From the NCBI RefSeq assembly GCF_947500985.1, contig NZ_CANMTX010000002.1:310001-374000 (forward strand): a stretch of 64,000 nt of DNA, in the 5' to 3' direction. The position numbers and the translations under genes are program-made. Each line of letters begins with the position of its first letter. The stretch's first letter is position 1. Of this stretch, positions 56,233 through 64,000 are shown piece by piece. The notes under the pieces were generated by a model that was given only the letters and a program-made list of their open reading frames with translations, had not been told where the DNA came from and searched no databases. Source of the DNA: an uncultured Maribacter sp. (GTDB lineage Bacteria > Bacteroidota > Bacteroidia > Flavobacteriales > Flavobacteriaceae).

Positions 56233-56379
56233 ATGAATTTTATCTTATCACAATTAATTGCCGTTGCTATATTTCTATTAGCATGGAAACTTAAAGAATT
56301 GATAAACAATAAAATTACCTATTTGAAACTGCTTAAAGAAAATGATTCTAAGTTTGTAAAATATGACCAATCAGCTTAA
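56233..56379 (+). CDS. Small membrane protein, 48 residues
   Basis: ATG at 56233-56235, stop at 56377-56379. One transmembrane helix at the start (LSQLIAVAIFLLAW) followed by a Lys-rich cytoplasmic tail (KLKELINNKITYLKLLKEN). The sharp amphipathic pattern suggests a real gene, but there is no family and no clear ribosome site. Confidence 0.45.
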   Translation: MNFILSQLIAVAIFLLAWKLKELINNKITYLKLLKENDSKFVKYDQSA

Positions 56380-56591
56380 ATCTGATTGTCTTTATGAAAT
56401 TCTATCGAACCTGATTAAGTATCGATAGAAAGTAGTTTTTTGTTTTTGCTTTTGATAATTAATGATTGAAAAGATAGTTAGATCGATAATTTGATAAATG
56501 TACTTCTTAAGCACTCCCAATAAAATCTTAAAATCAACATTTTTATAACTATTTGTTTAATTTTAGGAAAGACTAATATCAAACTATCAAA

Positions 56592-59500
56592 ATGAAAAAG
56601 CACCTTACCAATGCTGGCATTATCATGCTGGCATGTTTTCTATTGCCATTATCCTTACTATCTCAAAGAAGGAGTAAATCTCAAAACAACGCACCGACGT
56701 ATCCAGAAGAATTATACTCTAGTTTAGAGTATCGTTCCATAGGACCGTTTCGTGGTGGGCGTTCTGCCGCAGTAACAGGTGTGCCTGGTGAGCCTAATTT
56801 ATTTTATTTCGGCGCAGCTGGTGGTGGAGTATGGAAAACCTTAGATGGTGGGCGTACTTGGGACAATATTTCTGATGGATATTTCGGAGGAAGTATTGGT
56901 GCTGTTGAGGTTGCTAAAAGCGACCCGAACGTAATATACGTTGGTGGAGGCGAAAAAACATTAAGAGGTAATGTATCTTCTGGCTACGGAGTTTGGAAAA
57001 CAGAAGATGGTGGTAAAACATGGGCTTCTGCAGGTTTAGAGAAAAGTAGACATGTGCCTAGACTTAGTGTGCATCCTACAGATTATAATACTGTTTACGC
57101 TGCCGTACTTGGGGATATTTATAAACCAACTAAAGACCGTGGAATTTATAAAAGTACCGACGGAGGCAAGAATTGGAAACAGGTGCTTTTTGTAAATGAA
57201 CAAGCAGGTGCAGTTGATTTAACTTTTGATCCTAATAATCCTAGAATTTTATATGCATCTACATGGCATGCGCAACGTACGCCTTATAGTTTAATTAGTG
57301 GTGGCGACGGTTCTGCACTTTGGAAGAGTATGGATAGTGGTGAAACGTGGACAGAGATTTCTAAAAACGAAGGTTTTCCAAAAGATACCTTGGGTATTAT
57401 CGGCGTAGCTGTTTCTCCAAAAAATTCTGAAAAAGTTTGGGCTATAGTAGAAAATAAAGAAAAGGGCGGTCTGTACCGTTCAGAAGATGGTGGTAAAACA
57501 TGGTCTTTGGTAAATGAAGAACGTAAAATTCGCCAACGTGCTTGGTATTACACAAGAGTGTTTGCCGATACACAAGATGAAGATGTAGTGTATGTGTTGA
57601 ACGTAAATTATCATAAGTCTACAGACGGTGGTAAATCTTTTAATACATTCAATGCACCTCATGGCGATCATCATGATCTGTGGATATCTCCAGAAGATTC
57701 GCAACGTATGATTATTGGTGATGATGGTGGTGCCCAAATTTCTTATGATGGTGGCGAAACATGGACTACGTATTACAACCAGCCTACAGCTCAATTTTAC
57801 CGTGTAACGACCGATAATGCATTTCCGTATAGAATATACGTTGCGCAACAAGACAATTCAACCTTACGTATAGATCATAGAAGTGATGGTCGTACTATTG
57901 ATGAAAGTAATTGGGAACCAACTGCTGGTGGTGAATCTGCGTGGATCGCTGTTGATCCTAAAAATGATGATATTGTTTATGGTGGTAGTTATGACGGATT
58001 TTTAACGCGTGTTAATCACAAGAAGAAAACTGTAAGAGGTATAAACGTTTGGCCAGACAACCCAATGGGTGCTGGTGCAGAAGCAATGAAATATCGTTTT
58101 CAGTGGAATTTCCCTATTCTATTCAGTAGACATAATCCTAAGAAATTATACACCTTTTCTAACTATGTACATGTTTCAGAAAACGAAGGTCAAAGCTGGA
58201 AAGTACTAAGTGGAGATTTAACTAGAAACGATCCAACAAAATTAGGTTCTAGTGGTGGACCAATAACTCAGGATAATACGAGTGTTGAGTACTATTGTAC
58301 CATTTTTACCGCAAATGAGAGTCCGTTAAAAGAAGGGATTCTTTGGGTAGGTAGTGATGACGGATTAATTCATATTTCTAAAGATTCTGGTGCAACTTGG
58401 GAGAATGTTACTCCGCCAAATATGCCAGAGTGGAATATGATTAATAGTATTGATCCTTCTAATTTTGATGAAGGTACCTGTTATGTAGCCGCAACTAGAT
58501 ATAAGTTAGGTGATTTTCAACCATACTTATACAAAACAACAGATTACGGTAAAACCTGGACAAAAATAACGAACGGTATCCCGTCAGAACATTTTACAAG
58601 AGTAGTTCGTGAAGATCCTAAAAAGAAAGGTTTGTTATATGCAGGTACAGAAACAGGTATGTATGTTTCTTTTAATGACGGAGCTAGTTGGTCTCCTTTT
58701 CAAATGAATTTACCAATTGTACCTATTACCGATTTAACCATTAAAGATGATAATTTAATTGTGGCTACTCAAGGGCGTAGTCTGTGGATTATTGATGACT
58801 TAACCGTGTTGCATCAGTTAGATGAAAGTAAAAAGAATGCGAATACCATTTTGTTCAAACCAAAAGATTCTTATCGTACAAAAGGTAGGGCAACTAAAAA
58901 GCCTTCTAAAACATCAGGTCAAAATTTAGAGAATGGTGTAATCACTCATTTTCTAATGAAAAACTATTCTGAGAAAGATTCGGTTCAGTTAACGTATACA
59001 AGTATGGCTGGTGATACATTGGCAAATTATAGTACTTCTGCAAAGAAAAAAGACAAGAAGTTAGAAGTAAAGAAAGGCGGTAATACTTTTGTTTGGGATA
59101 CTCGTGGTAAAGGAGCTGAGAAACTAGAAGGAATGATTTTCTGGTGGGCAAGTTTTGACGGTGCTAAAGCAGTACCTGGTGATTATAAAGTCCATTTGAA
59201 TGTGAATGGAACTAATAGCAGCGAAACATTTACCATTTTGCCAGATCTAAGAGCAGAAAGTTCAGTAGCTCAAATGCAAGAGCAGTTTAATTTTATTACT
59301 GATATCAATACAACCATCGAAAATGCGCATCAATCTATAAAGAAGATTAGAAATGTTACCAAGCAACTGAATTCATTTACTGAGCAGTATAAAGATGATG
59401 ACAGAACTAAAGATTTGGTCGAAAAGGCAAAAGCCATGAAAGACAAACTTAGCGAAGTAGAAAAAGCATTGTATCAAACTCAAAACAGAAGTGGTCAAGA

Positions 59501-59735
59501 TCCATTGAACTTCCCTATTAAATTGACCAATAAATTGGGTCATTTAAATAGTTTGGTTTCCATTGGTGATTTTCCTCCAACAGAGCAAGATGTTGCTGTT
59601 AAGAACGAATTGACAACTAAAATCAATAAAGAGCTGGAAATTTTTAATAACGTAATCTCGTCAGAACTTCAAGAGTTTAATAAAGGTTTTAACGAGCTTA
59701 AATTGAATTACCTGTTCATTGACGATAGTAAGTAA
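56592..59735 (+). CDS. BNR/sortilin (VPS10)-like secreted protein, first of tandem pair
   Basis: 1,047 residues with signal peptide (about 1-24). Two beta-propeller-like regions built from Asp-box/BNR repeats of the pattern S-x-D-G-G-x-T-W (for example [22 protein letters not shown]), starting with [15 protein letters not shown]. The C-terminal 300 residues hold a beta domain and a long helical segment. Such proteins are often named glycosyl hydrolase or sortilin-like; enzymatic activity is not shown. Paralogue of the gene at 59905. Confidence 0.88.
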   Translation: MKKHLTNAGIIMLACFLLPLSLLSQRRSKSQNNAPTYPEELYSSLEYRSIGPFRGGRSAAVTGVPGEPNLFYFGAAGGGVWKTLDGGRTWDNISDGYFGGSIGAVEVAKSDPNVIYVGGGEKTLRGNVSSGYGVWKTEDGGKTWASAGLEKSRHVPRLSVHPTDYNTVYAAVLGDIYKPTKDRGIYKSTDGGKNWKQVLFVNEQAGAVDLTFDPNNPRILYASTWHAQRTPYSLISGGDGSALWKSMDSGETWTEISKNEGFPKDTLGIIGVAVSPKNSEKVWAIVENKEKGGLYRSEDGGKTWSLVNEERKIRQRAWYYTRVFADTQDEDVVYVLNVNYHKSTDGGKSFNTFNAPHGDHHDLWISPEDSQRMIIGDDGGAQISYDGGETWTTYYNQPTAQFYRVTTDNAFPYRIYVAQQDNSTLRIDHRSDGRTIDESNWEPTAGGESAWIAVDPKNDDIVYGGSYDGFLTRVNHKKKTVRGINVWPDNPMGAGAEAMKYRFQWNFPILFSRHNPKKLYTFSNYVHVSENEGQSWKVLSGDLTRNDPTKLGSSGGPITQDNTSVEYYCTIFTANESPLKEGILWVGSDDGLIHISKDSGATWENVTPPNMPEWNMINSIDPSNFDEGTCYVAATRYKLGDFQPYLYKTTDYGKTWTKITNGIPSEHFTRVVREDPKKKGLLYAGTETGMYVSFNDGASWSPFQMNLPIVPITDLTIKDDNLIVATQGRSLWIIDDLTVLHQLDESKKNANTILFKPKDSYRTKGRATKKPSKTSGQNLENGVITHFLMKNYSEKDSVQLTYTSMAGDTLANYSTSAKKKDKKLEVKKGGNTFVWDTRGKGAEKLEGMIFWWASFDGAKAVPGDYKVHLNVNGTNSSETFTILPDLRAESSVAQMQEQFNFITDINTTIENAHQSIKKIRNVTKQLNSFTEQYKDDDRTKDLVEKAKAMKDKLSEVEKALYQTQNRSGQDPLNFPIKLTNKLGHLNSLVSIGDFPPTEQDVAVKNELTTKINKELEIFNNVISSELQEFNKGFNELKLNYLFIDDSK

Positions 59736-59746
59736 AAACAGAATTT

Positions 59747-59869
59747 TGTCATTTCGAGTGAATATTTGAAGTTTGAAAAAATTAGTATCGAGAAACCTTT
59801 TATGTACCAAAGGTTCTCGATACAGTTTTTATTTACGTTTTATTCCAAGAAAATCCACTCGAACTGACA
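59747..59869. repeat. Nested inverted repeat (REP-like) between the BNR genes
   Basis: Outer arms tgtcatttcgagtg (59747-59760) and cactcgaactgaca (59856-59869), complementary at 13 of 14. Inner arms tatcgagaaaccttt (59786-59800) and aaaggttctcgata (59809-59822) with one bulge, followed by cagttttt, so the inner part can act as terminator. The core motifs gtcatttcgag and tttctcgata are familiar as dispersed repeats in flavobacterial genomes. Confidence 0.75.
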
Positions 59870-59904
59870 ATATAAATATCTAAAGAACATTCAAACTAAC
59901 TATC

Positions 59905-62900
59905 ATGAAAAAACAACTAGTCTTGTTTATGGCGGTAATTGCAACTACCATAACTTTTGCGCAGACAGCCAATGATTATTTTAAACCTTTAAAATTTAGA
60001 AATATTGGTCCGTTTAGAGGTGGACGTTCGGTAACTGCTACGGGAGTTATTGGTGATCCCATGACGTATTATATGGGTACAACCGGTGGCGGAGTTTGGA
60101 AAACAGAATCTGCTGGCCAACGTTGGGAGAATATTTCAGATGGGTTTTTTGAATTAGGGTCGGTTGGCGCAGTTTCTGTGTCTGCGTCCAATCCGAATAT
60201 CGTTTATGTAGGTATGGGAGAACATGCACCACGTGGTGTAATGACATCTTACGGAGACGGAGTATATAAGTCTACTGATGCGGGTAAAACTTGGAAGAAA
60301 ATGGGACTTGAAAAAACCCAGCATATTTCACGAATTATCATCCATCCAACAAATCCTGATATCGTTTATGTTGCTGCGCAAGGTGCACTTTTCGAAGGTA
60401 ATGCCGAACGTGGTATTTATAAATCAATTGATGGCGGTAAAACATGGACAAACACTTTGTTCGTAAACAATCTTACCGGTGCTTCTGAACTTTCTATGGA
60501 TGCTAGCTATCCTGAAATTATGTATGCTGCCATGTGGGAACATCAACGTAAACCGAATATGGTGGTTAGTGGTGGTGTCGGTAGTGGATTATATAAATCT
60601 ACCGATGCAGGAGATACTTGGAAAAAAATTCATGAAGGTCTACCAGAGGAGAAAGGAAAAATGGCGATAGCTGTGAGTCCGTCGAATTCCAACAAAGTAT
60701 ATGCATTAATTGAAAGTGATTCAGATGCCGATAAGGGTGGCTTATTCGTTTCTAACGATGCAGGAGAATCTTGGACAATGGTTAGTGGTGATAATAGATT
60801 AGTACAACGGGCTTGGTATTATATTGAGGTTTTTGTGGATCCTAATGATGAAGACACAGTATATGTTTTAAGTGCACCAGCGCTACGCTCAGAAGATGGT
60901 GGTAAAACATGGGAGAATGTTGAGGTTGCCCATGGCGATACGCATGATTTATGGATAAACCCAAACAATTCTAAAAATATGGTTTTAGCAGATGATGGTG
61001 GTGCTTCAGTATCTTTTGATTATGCTAAAACATGGTCTACACAAAGCAATATGCCTACTGCACAGTTTTATCGTATTAGTGTAGATAATCTATTTCCTTA
61101 TAATATTTATGGTGGTCAGCAAGATAATAGGTCTGTTAAAATAGCTAGCTTATCTGCAGGTAGTCGTAGTATTACGACTAGAGATTGGACAGATTCTGCG
61201 GGTGGTGAAAGTGCCTTTTTAGCATTTGATCCTGATAATCCACGTTATGTAATGGGTGGTCAATATTTGGGTACTGTTGAAATAATGGATATGGAGTCTA
61301 AAGCGGCAACTCAAATTATGCAAGCGCCTATTCAATATTTAGGTCGCGAAGCTAGAGATATGAGATACTTGTTTAATTGGAACGCACCGATTATAGCTTC
61401 TACACATGAACAGGGCACCTTTTATCACGGAGCGCAATATGTATTTAGAACCCGAGATATGGGTCTAACTTGGGATAAAATTTCTGATGACCTTACTCGA
61501 GATATCGATGCAAAACAAGGCAATGGTGGTGGACCATATACGAACGAAGCAGTAGGGGCCGAGAATTATGGTACGCTGGCTTACATATTAGAATCTCCGC
61601 ATGAAAAGGGATACATCTGGACAGGTAGTGATGACGGATTAGTCCACTTAACTAAAAATGGTGGCGAAACTTGGGAAAATGTAACCCCTAAAGGATTAAA
61701 AGAATGTTTGATCAATGCAATTGAGGTTTCTCCGCATGATCCAGCAACTGCTTACATTGCTACAACAAGATATAAATTTAATGATTACACACCTGGTTTC
61801 TACAAAACAACCGATTACGGTAAAACTTGGACGGCCATAAACTCCGGAATTCCTTATGGAGCTTTTACGCGCGTAGTTCGTGAAGATGAGTTTAAGAAAG
61901 ACTTGCTATATGCGGGCACAGAAAAGGGAATCTATGCATCTTGGAATGGTGGTAAATCTTGGGAACCTTTTCAATTGAATTTACCAAAGACTCCAATTAC
62001 AGATTTAAAAATGCATAAAGGCGATATGGTAGTGGCTACTTCTGGTCGTTCGTTCTGGATTCTTGATGATGTTGTTGCTCTTGGTCAATATCAACCTTCT
62101 AAAACGGGACTCCAAATTTTGAAGCCTAAAGACGCCTACAATGGTTCTTGGGGGAGTCCGTTGAGTGGTAATTCTGATAAATTTACCGGTAGTGATACTT
62201 TTGAAGGTATTAACCCTGCTAACGGAGTAGTACTATATTATGAGCTACCTAAATTAAAAGATAGTACTGCAATTACCTTAGAGATTTCAGATGCTAAAGG
62301 AAAGGTAATCAGGATAATTAGTTCAGAAAAAGATCCAACCTACAAGCCACATAATGGAGGTGGTGCACCACCAGCACCAGTATTGAATAAAAAAGAAGGG
62401 TTAAATCGCTTTGTTTGGGATATGAAAAACGCGATAATGCCGGGTATACCTGGCGTATATATTGAAGCTGGTTTTAGCGGACATAAAGTGTCTCCTGGTA
62501 CGTATACTTTTAAATTAAAAGTAGATGGACAAACAGTTTCTACTACAGGTACAATTAATGAAGTGCCAACCTATGAAACAAAGCCAGGACAATACGAAGA
62601 ATATGATGCTTTTATGACGATTGCAGAAGCAGAGTTGACTGAAATGCACAATATGGTAAATCAGTTATATGCAGCTCAAAACGATTTAGCTGAAGTCTTG
62701 AAAAAGGTAACCGATCCTACGGCTAAAGCTGCTGGTGAAAAGCTATTGGCAGAAATGAAAGCATGGGATGGTGATATGGTACAACGTAAATCACAAGCGT
62801 ATGATGATGTAGAAAATTTTACTAACAAGTTTTCTGCAGAATATATATTTATGATTAACCAGACGAATAGTGGTATTCCAAGATTGAACAAGGCGAGTAA

Positions 62901-63030
62901 AGACCGAAAGACTGAATTAGACGTACAATGGGTAGGTTTAAAAGCAAAAGGAAAGCAATTCATCAACACGGCTATACCTGCTTACAATAAGACTTTGTGG
63001 GAATCAGGAGTTGGTGCCATAAAATTATAA
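59905..63030 (+). CDS. BNR/sortilin (VPS10)-like secreted protein, second of tandem pair
   Basis: 1,041 residues with signal peptide (about 1-20, ends TFAQ). Same build as the preceding gene: [15 protein letters not shown] start, many Asp-box repeats ([23 protein letters not shown]), shared blocks such as THDLWINP and [17 protein letters not shown], and a C-terminal helical part. The pair arose by tandem duplication. The Gly/Pro-rich loop near [11 protein letters not shown] is absent from the first copy. Confidence 0.88.
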   Translation: MKKQLVLFMAVIATTITFAQTANDYFKPLKFRNIGPFRGGRSVTATGVIGDPMTYYMGTTGGGVWKTESAGQRWENISDGFFELGSVGAVSVSASNPNIVYVGMGEHAPRGVMTSYGDGVYKSTDAGKTWKKMGLEKTQHISRIIIHPTNPDIVYVAAQGALFEGNAERGIYKSIDGGKTWTNTLFVNNLTGASELSMDASYPEIMYAAMWEHQRKPNMVVSGGVGSGLYKSTDAGDTWKKIHEGLPEEKGKMAIAVSPSNSNKVYALIESDSDADKGGLFVSNDAGESWTMVSGDNRLVQRAWYYIEVFVDPNDEDTVYVLSAPALRSEDGGKTWENVEVAHGDTHDLWINPNNSKNMVLADDGGASVSFDYAKTWSTQSNMPTAQFYRISVDNLFPYNIYGGQQDNRSVKIASLSAGSRSITTRDWTDSAGGESAFLAFDPDNPRYVMGGQYLGTVEIMDMESKAATQIMQAPIQYLGREARDMRYLFNWNAPIIASTHEQGTFYHGAQYVFRTRDMGLTWDKISDDLTRDIDAKQGNGGGPYTNEAVGAENYGTLAYILESPHEKGYIWTGSDDGLVHLTKNGGETWENVTPKGLKECLINAIEVSPHDPATAYIATTRYKFNDYTPGFYKTTDYGKTWTAINSGIPYGAFTRVVREDEFKKDLLYAGTEKGIYASWNGGKSWEPFQLNLPKTPITDLKMHKGDMVVATSGRSFWILDDVVALGQYQPSKTGLQILKPKDAYNGSWGSPLSGNSDKFTGSDTFEGINPANGVVLYYELPKLKDSTAITLEISDAKGKVIRIISSEKDPTYKPHNGGGAPPAPVLNKKEGLNRFVWDMKNAIMPGIPGVYIEAGFSGHKVSPGTYTFKLKVDGQTVSTTGTINEVPTYETKPGQYEEYDAFMTIAEAELTEMHNMVNQLYAAQNDLAEVLKKVTDPTAKAAGEKLLAEMKAWDGDMVQRKSQAYDDVENFTNKFSAEYIFMINQTNSGIPRLNKASKDRKTELDVQWVGLKAKGKQFINTAIPAYNKTLWESGVGAIKL

Positions 63031-63141
63031 AATAAGTTCTATCCGCTTTTACTAACTTTGGGCTTGTTTAAGACTAGAATTGAGAATTGAGTTTTGTACT
63101 TGAACTTGTTTCTTGCTCTTGAACTTGTTTTTATAAGCCTT

Positions 63142-63693
63142 ATGACAGAATATTACAACTATATAAAATCCCTGCATCTCATCTTCGTAATAACGTGGTT
63201 TGCAGGGCTTTTTTATATTCCAAGATTGTTCATTTATCATATAGAAGCCAACCAAAAGTCATCACCTGAAAAAGAAATTCTTTCTAAACAATTGAAGTTG
63301 ATGACCAAAAGGTTGTGGTATATCATCACTTGGCCATCCGCTGTATTGGCGGTGTTTTTTGCTATCTGGTTGCTTGTTATTTACCCTGGTTGGTTGTCAC
63401 AACCGTGGATGCACATAAAACTTGGTTTCGTATTGTTACTGATTATATATCACCTTAAAAACCATCAAATTTTCAAAAAATTTCAACGTGATGATATTCA
63501 ATATACTTCTAAATTCATGCGTATATGGAATGAAGGTGCTACGCTGATTCTATTCGCTATTGTGTTTTTAGTGATTTTGAAAAGCTCCTTTAATTGGATT
63601 TTTGGAGTGGTAGGTATTGTAGTTTTAGGTATACTTTTAATGCTAGGAATAAAGCTATACAAGAGAATTCGAAATAAAAATCCGGAAGCATAA
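63142..63693 (+). CDS. hemJ: Protoporphyrinogen IX oxidase HemJ / CopD-family protein
   Basis: 183 residues from ATG at 63142 (MTEYYNYIKSLH); the frame opens 16 codons earlier without family similarity. About four or five transmembrane helices. HemJ-like His in IKSLHLIFVITWFAGLFYIP and in WMHIKLGFVLLLIIYH, with RLW and a Lys-rich C-terminus. Oxidises protoporphyrinogen IX before HemH. The assignment fits the heme gene set here, which otherwise lacks this step. Confidence 0.88.
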   Translation: MTEYYNYIKSLHLIFVITWFAGLFYIPRLFIYHIEANQKSSPEKEILSKQLKLMTKRLWYIITWPSAVLAVFFAIWLLVIYPGWLSQPWMHIKLGFVLLLIIYHLKNHQIFKKFQRDDIQYTSKFMRIWNEGATLILFAIVFLVILKSSFNWIFGVVGIVVLGILLMLGIKLYKRIRNKNPEA

Positions 63694-63732
63694 CTACTTG
63701 AAAATTAAAGTTTAATTCTAATTTTTCAGAAT

Positions 63733-64000
63733 TTAAGATATAAGTGATTTTCTAGCATTTTGTGCTGCAGTTTTAGCTTTTGGAAGAACTAGCTTAAAAG
63801 TAGCTCCTTTTCCTTCCCCTTCTGATTCTGCTATGATGGTGCCGCCATGCGAATTGGCAATTTGTTTTACCATATAGAGCCCCAAACCTGTACCTTTTAC
63901 ATTATCATGAAAACGTTCGAAAGGGGTGAATAGTTTTTTTAGAGCTCCCTCATTCATTCCTGATCCATTATCAATGACCATAAAGCTGTTTGTGTCACCA
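63733..64000 (-). CDS. Sensor histidine kinase, C-terminal part only
   Basis: The frame is open through the window end, so the N-terminal sensor and phosphoacceptor parts are outside. The visible HATPase_c domain has the G1 box IDNGSGM, F box LFTPFERF, and G2 box GTGLGLYMVKQI followed by SHGGTI. Complete C-terminus. Signal and partner regulator unknown. Confidence 0.9.
   Translation of the reverse strand, partial: GDTNSFMVIDNGSGMNEGALKKLFTPFERFHDNVKGTGLGLYMVKQIANSHGGTIIAESEGEGKGATFKLVLPKAKTAAQNARKSLIS

Overview
The window is low-GC DNA from a marine member of the Flavobacteriaceae, Maribacter/Zobellia-like by general gene content; the genus is not proven. Supporting signs are a SUF operon ending in the Bacteroidetes-type DUF59 and DUF2480 genes, flavobacterial -7 TAnnTTTG promoter boxes, a subtilase with a type IX secretion (Por) tail, a fused hemC-hemD gene, an ABC-2 permease/M1 peptidase fusion and many lipoproteins with short signal peptides. 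No rRNA, tRNA, CRISPR array, transposase or integrase was found.

Layout. 1-3.5 kb: Fe-S cluster assembly (sufS partial, sufE, DUF59, DUF2480) and a DUF3078 outer-membrane protein. 3.7-9.8 kb: hflX, an EEP-family nuclease/phosphatase, a T9SS-exported S8 protease, a DUF3124 lipoprotein and a PolB-like exonuclease. 10-11.5 kb: a YHYH lipoprotein and partner. 11.8-32.7 kb: an accessory island, nearly all on the minus strand, of single genes and small groups (CPBP protease, LytTR regulator, GNAT, DUF4259/Imm26, TPR, oleate hydratase, EcsC, LamG lipoproteins, DoxX, a broken PD-(D/E)XK nuclease, an RloC-like ATPase). 32.6-36.8 kb: ogt, a CBS-domain membrane protein, a serine hydrolase and hemB. 37.3-41.8 kb: ABC transporter with fused aminopeptidase. 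42-49.7 kb: heme operon hemA-hemCD-hemE-GNAT-hemF with a DUF4421 gene. 49.9-56.4 kb: AraC regulator, DUF1460, MscS, hemH, DUF3050, MATE. 56.6-63 kb: two tandem 1,040-residue BNR/sortilin-like secreted proteins. 63.1-64 kb: hemJ and the end of a histidine kinase.

The most interesting region is the island. Its modules are separated by six diverged copies of one intergenic element carrying two terminator-like hairpins that share the core ACCAAGTAGT. The copy at the right edge is the native sequence downstream of ogt. Two internal copies still carry about 55 nt of the ogt 3' end. This suggests DNA was added repeatedly at the 3' end of ogt. Inside the modules, individual genes are separated by a second class of imperfectly palindromic spacers resembling integron attC sites (ends such as attgttatgccc / gggcataacaat), but no integrase is present here. 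Two cargo genes are broken: a nuclease with an in-frame TGA just before its catalytic domain, and a DUF4259/Imm26 gene with a one-base frameshift. Separately, a 23S-IVS-type four-helix-bundle gene bounded by 27-bp inverted repeats sits inside the heme operon.

Heme genes dominate the core part: hemA, hemC-hemD, hemE, hemF, hemB, hemH and hemJ are present, which covers every step from glutamyl-tRNA to protoheme except hemL. The O2-dependent HemF indicates aerobic life.
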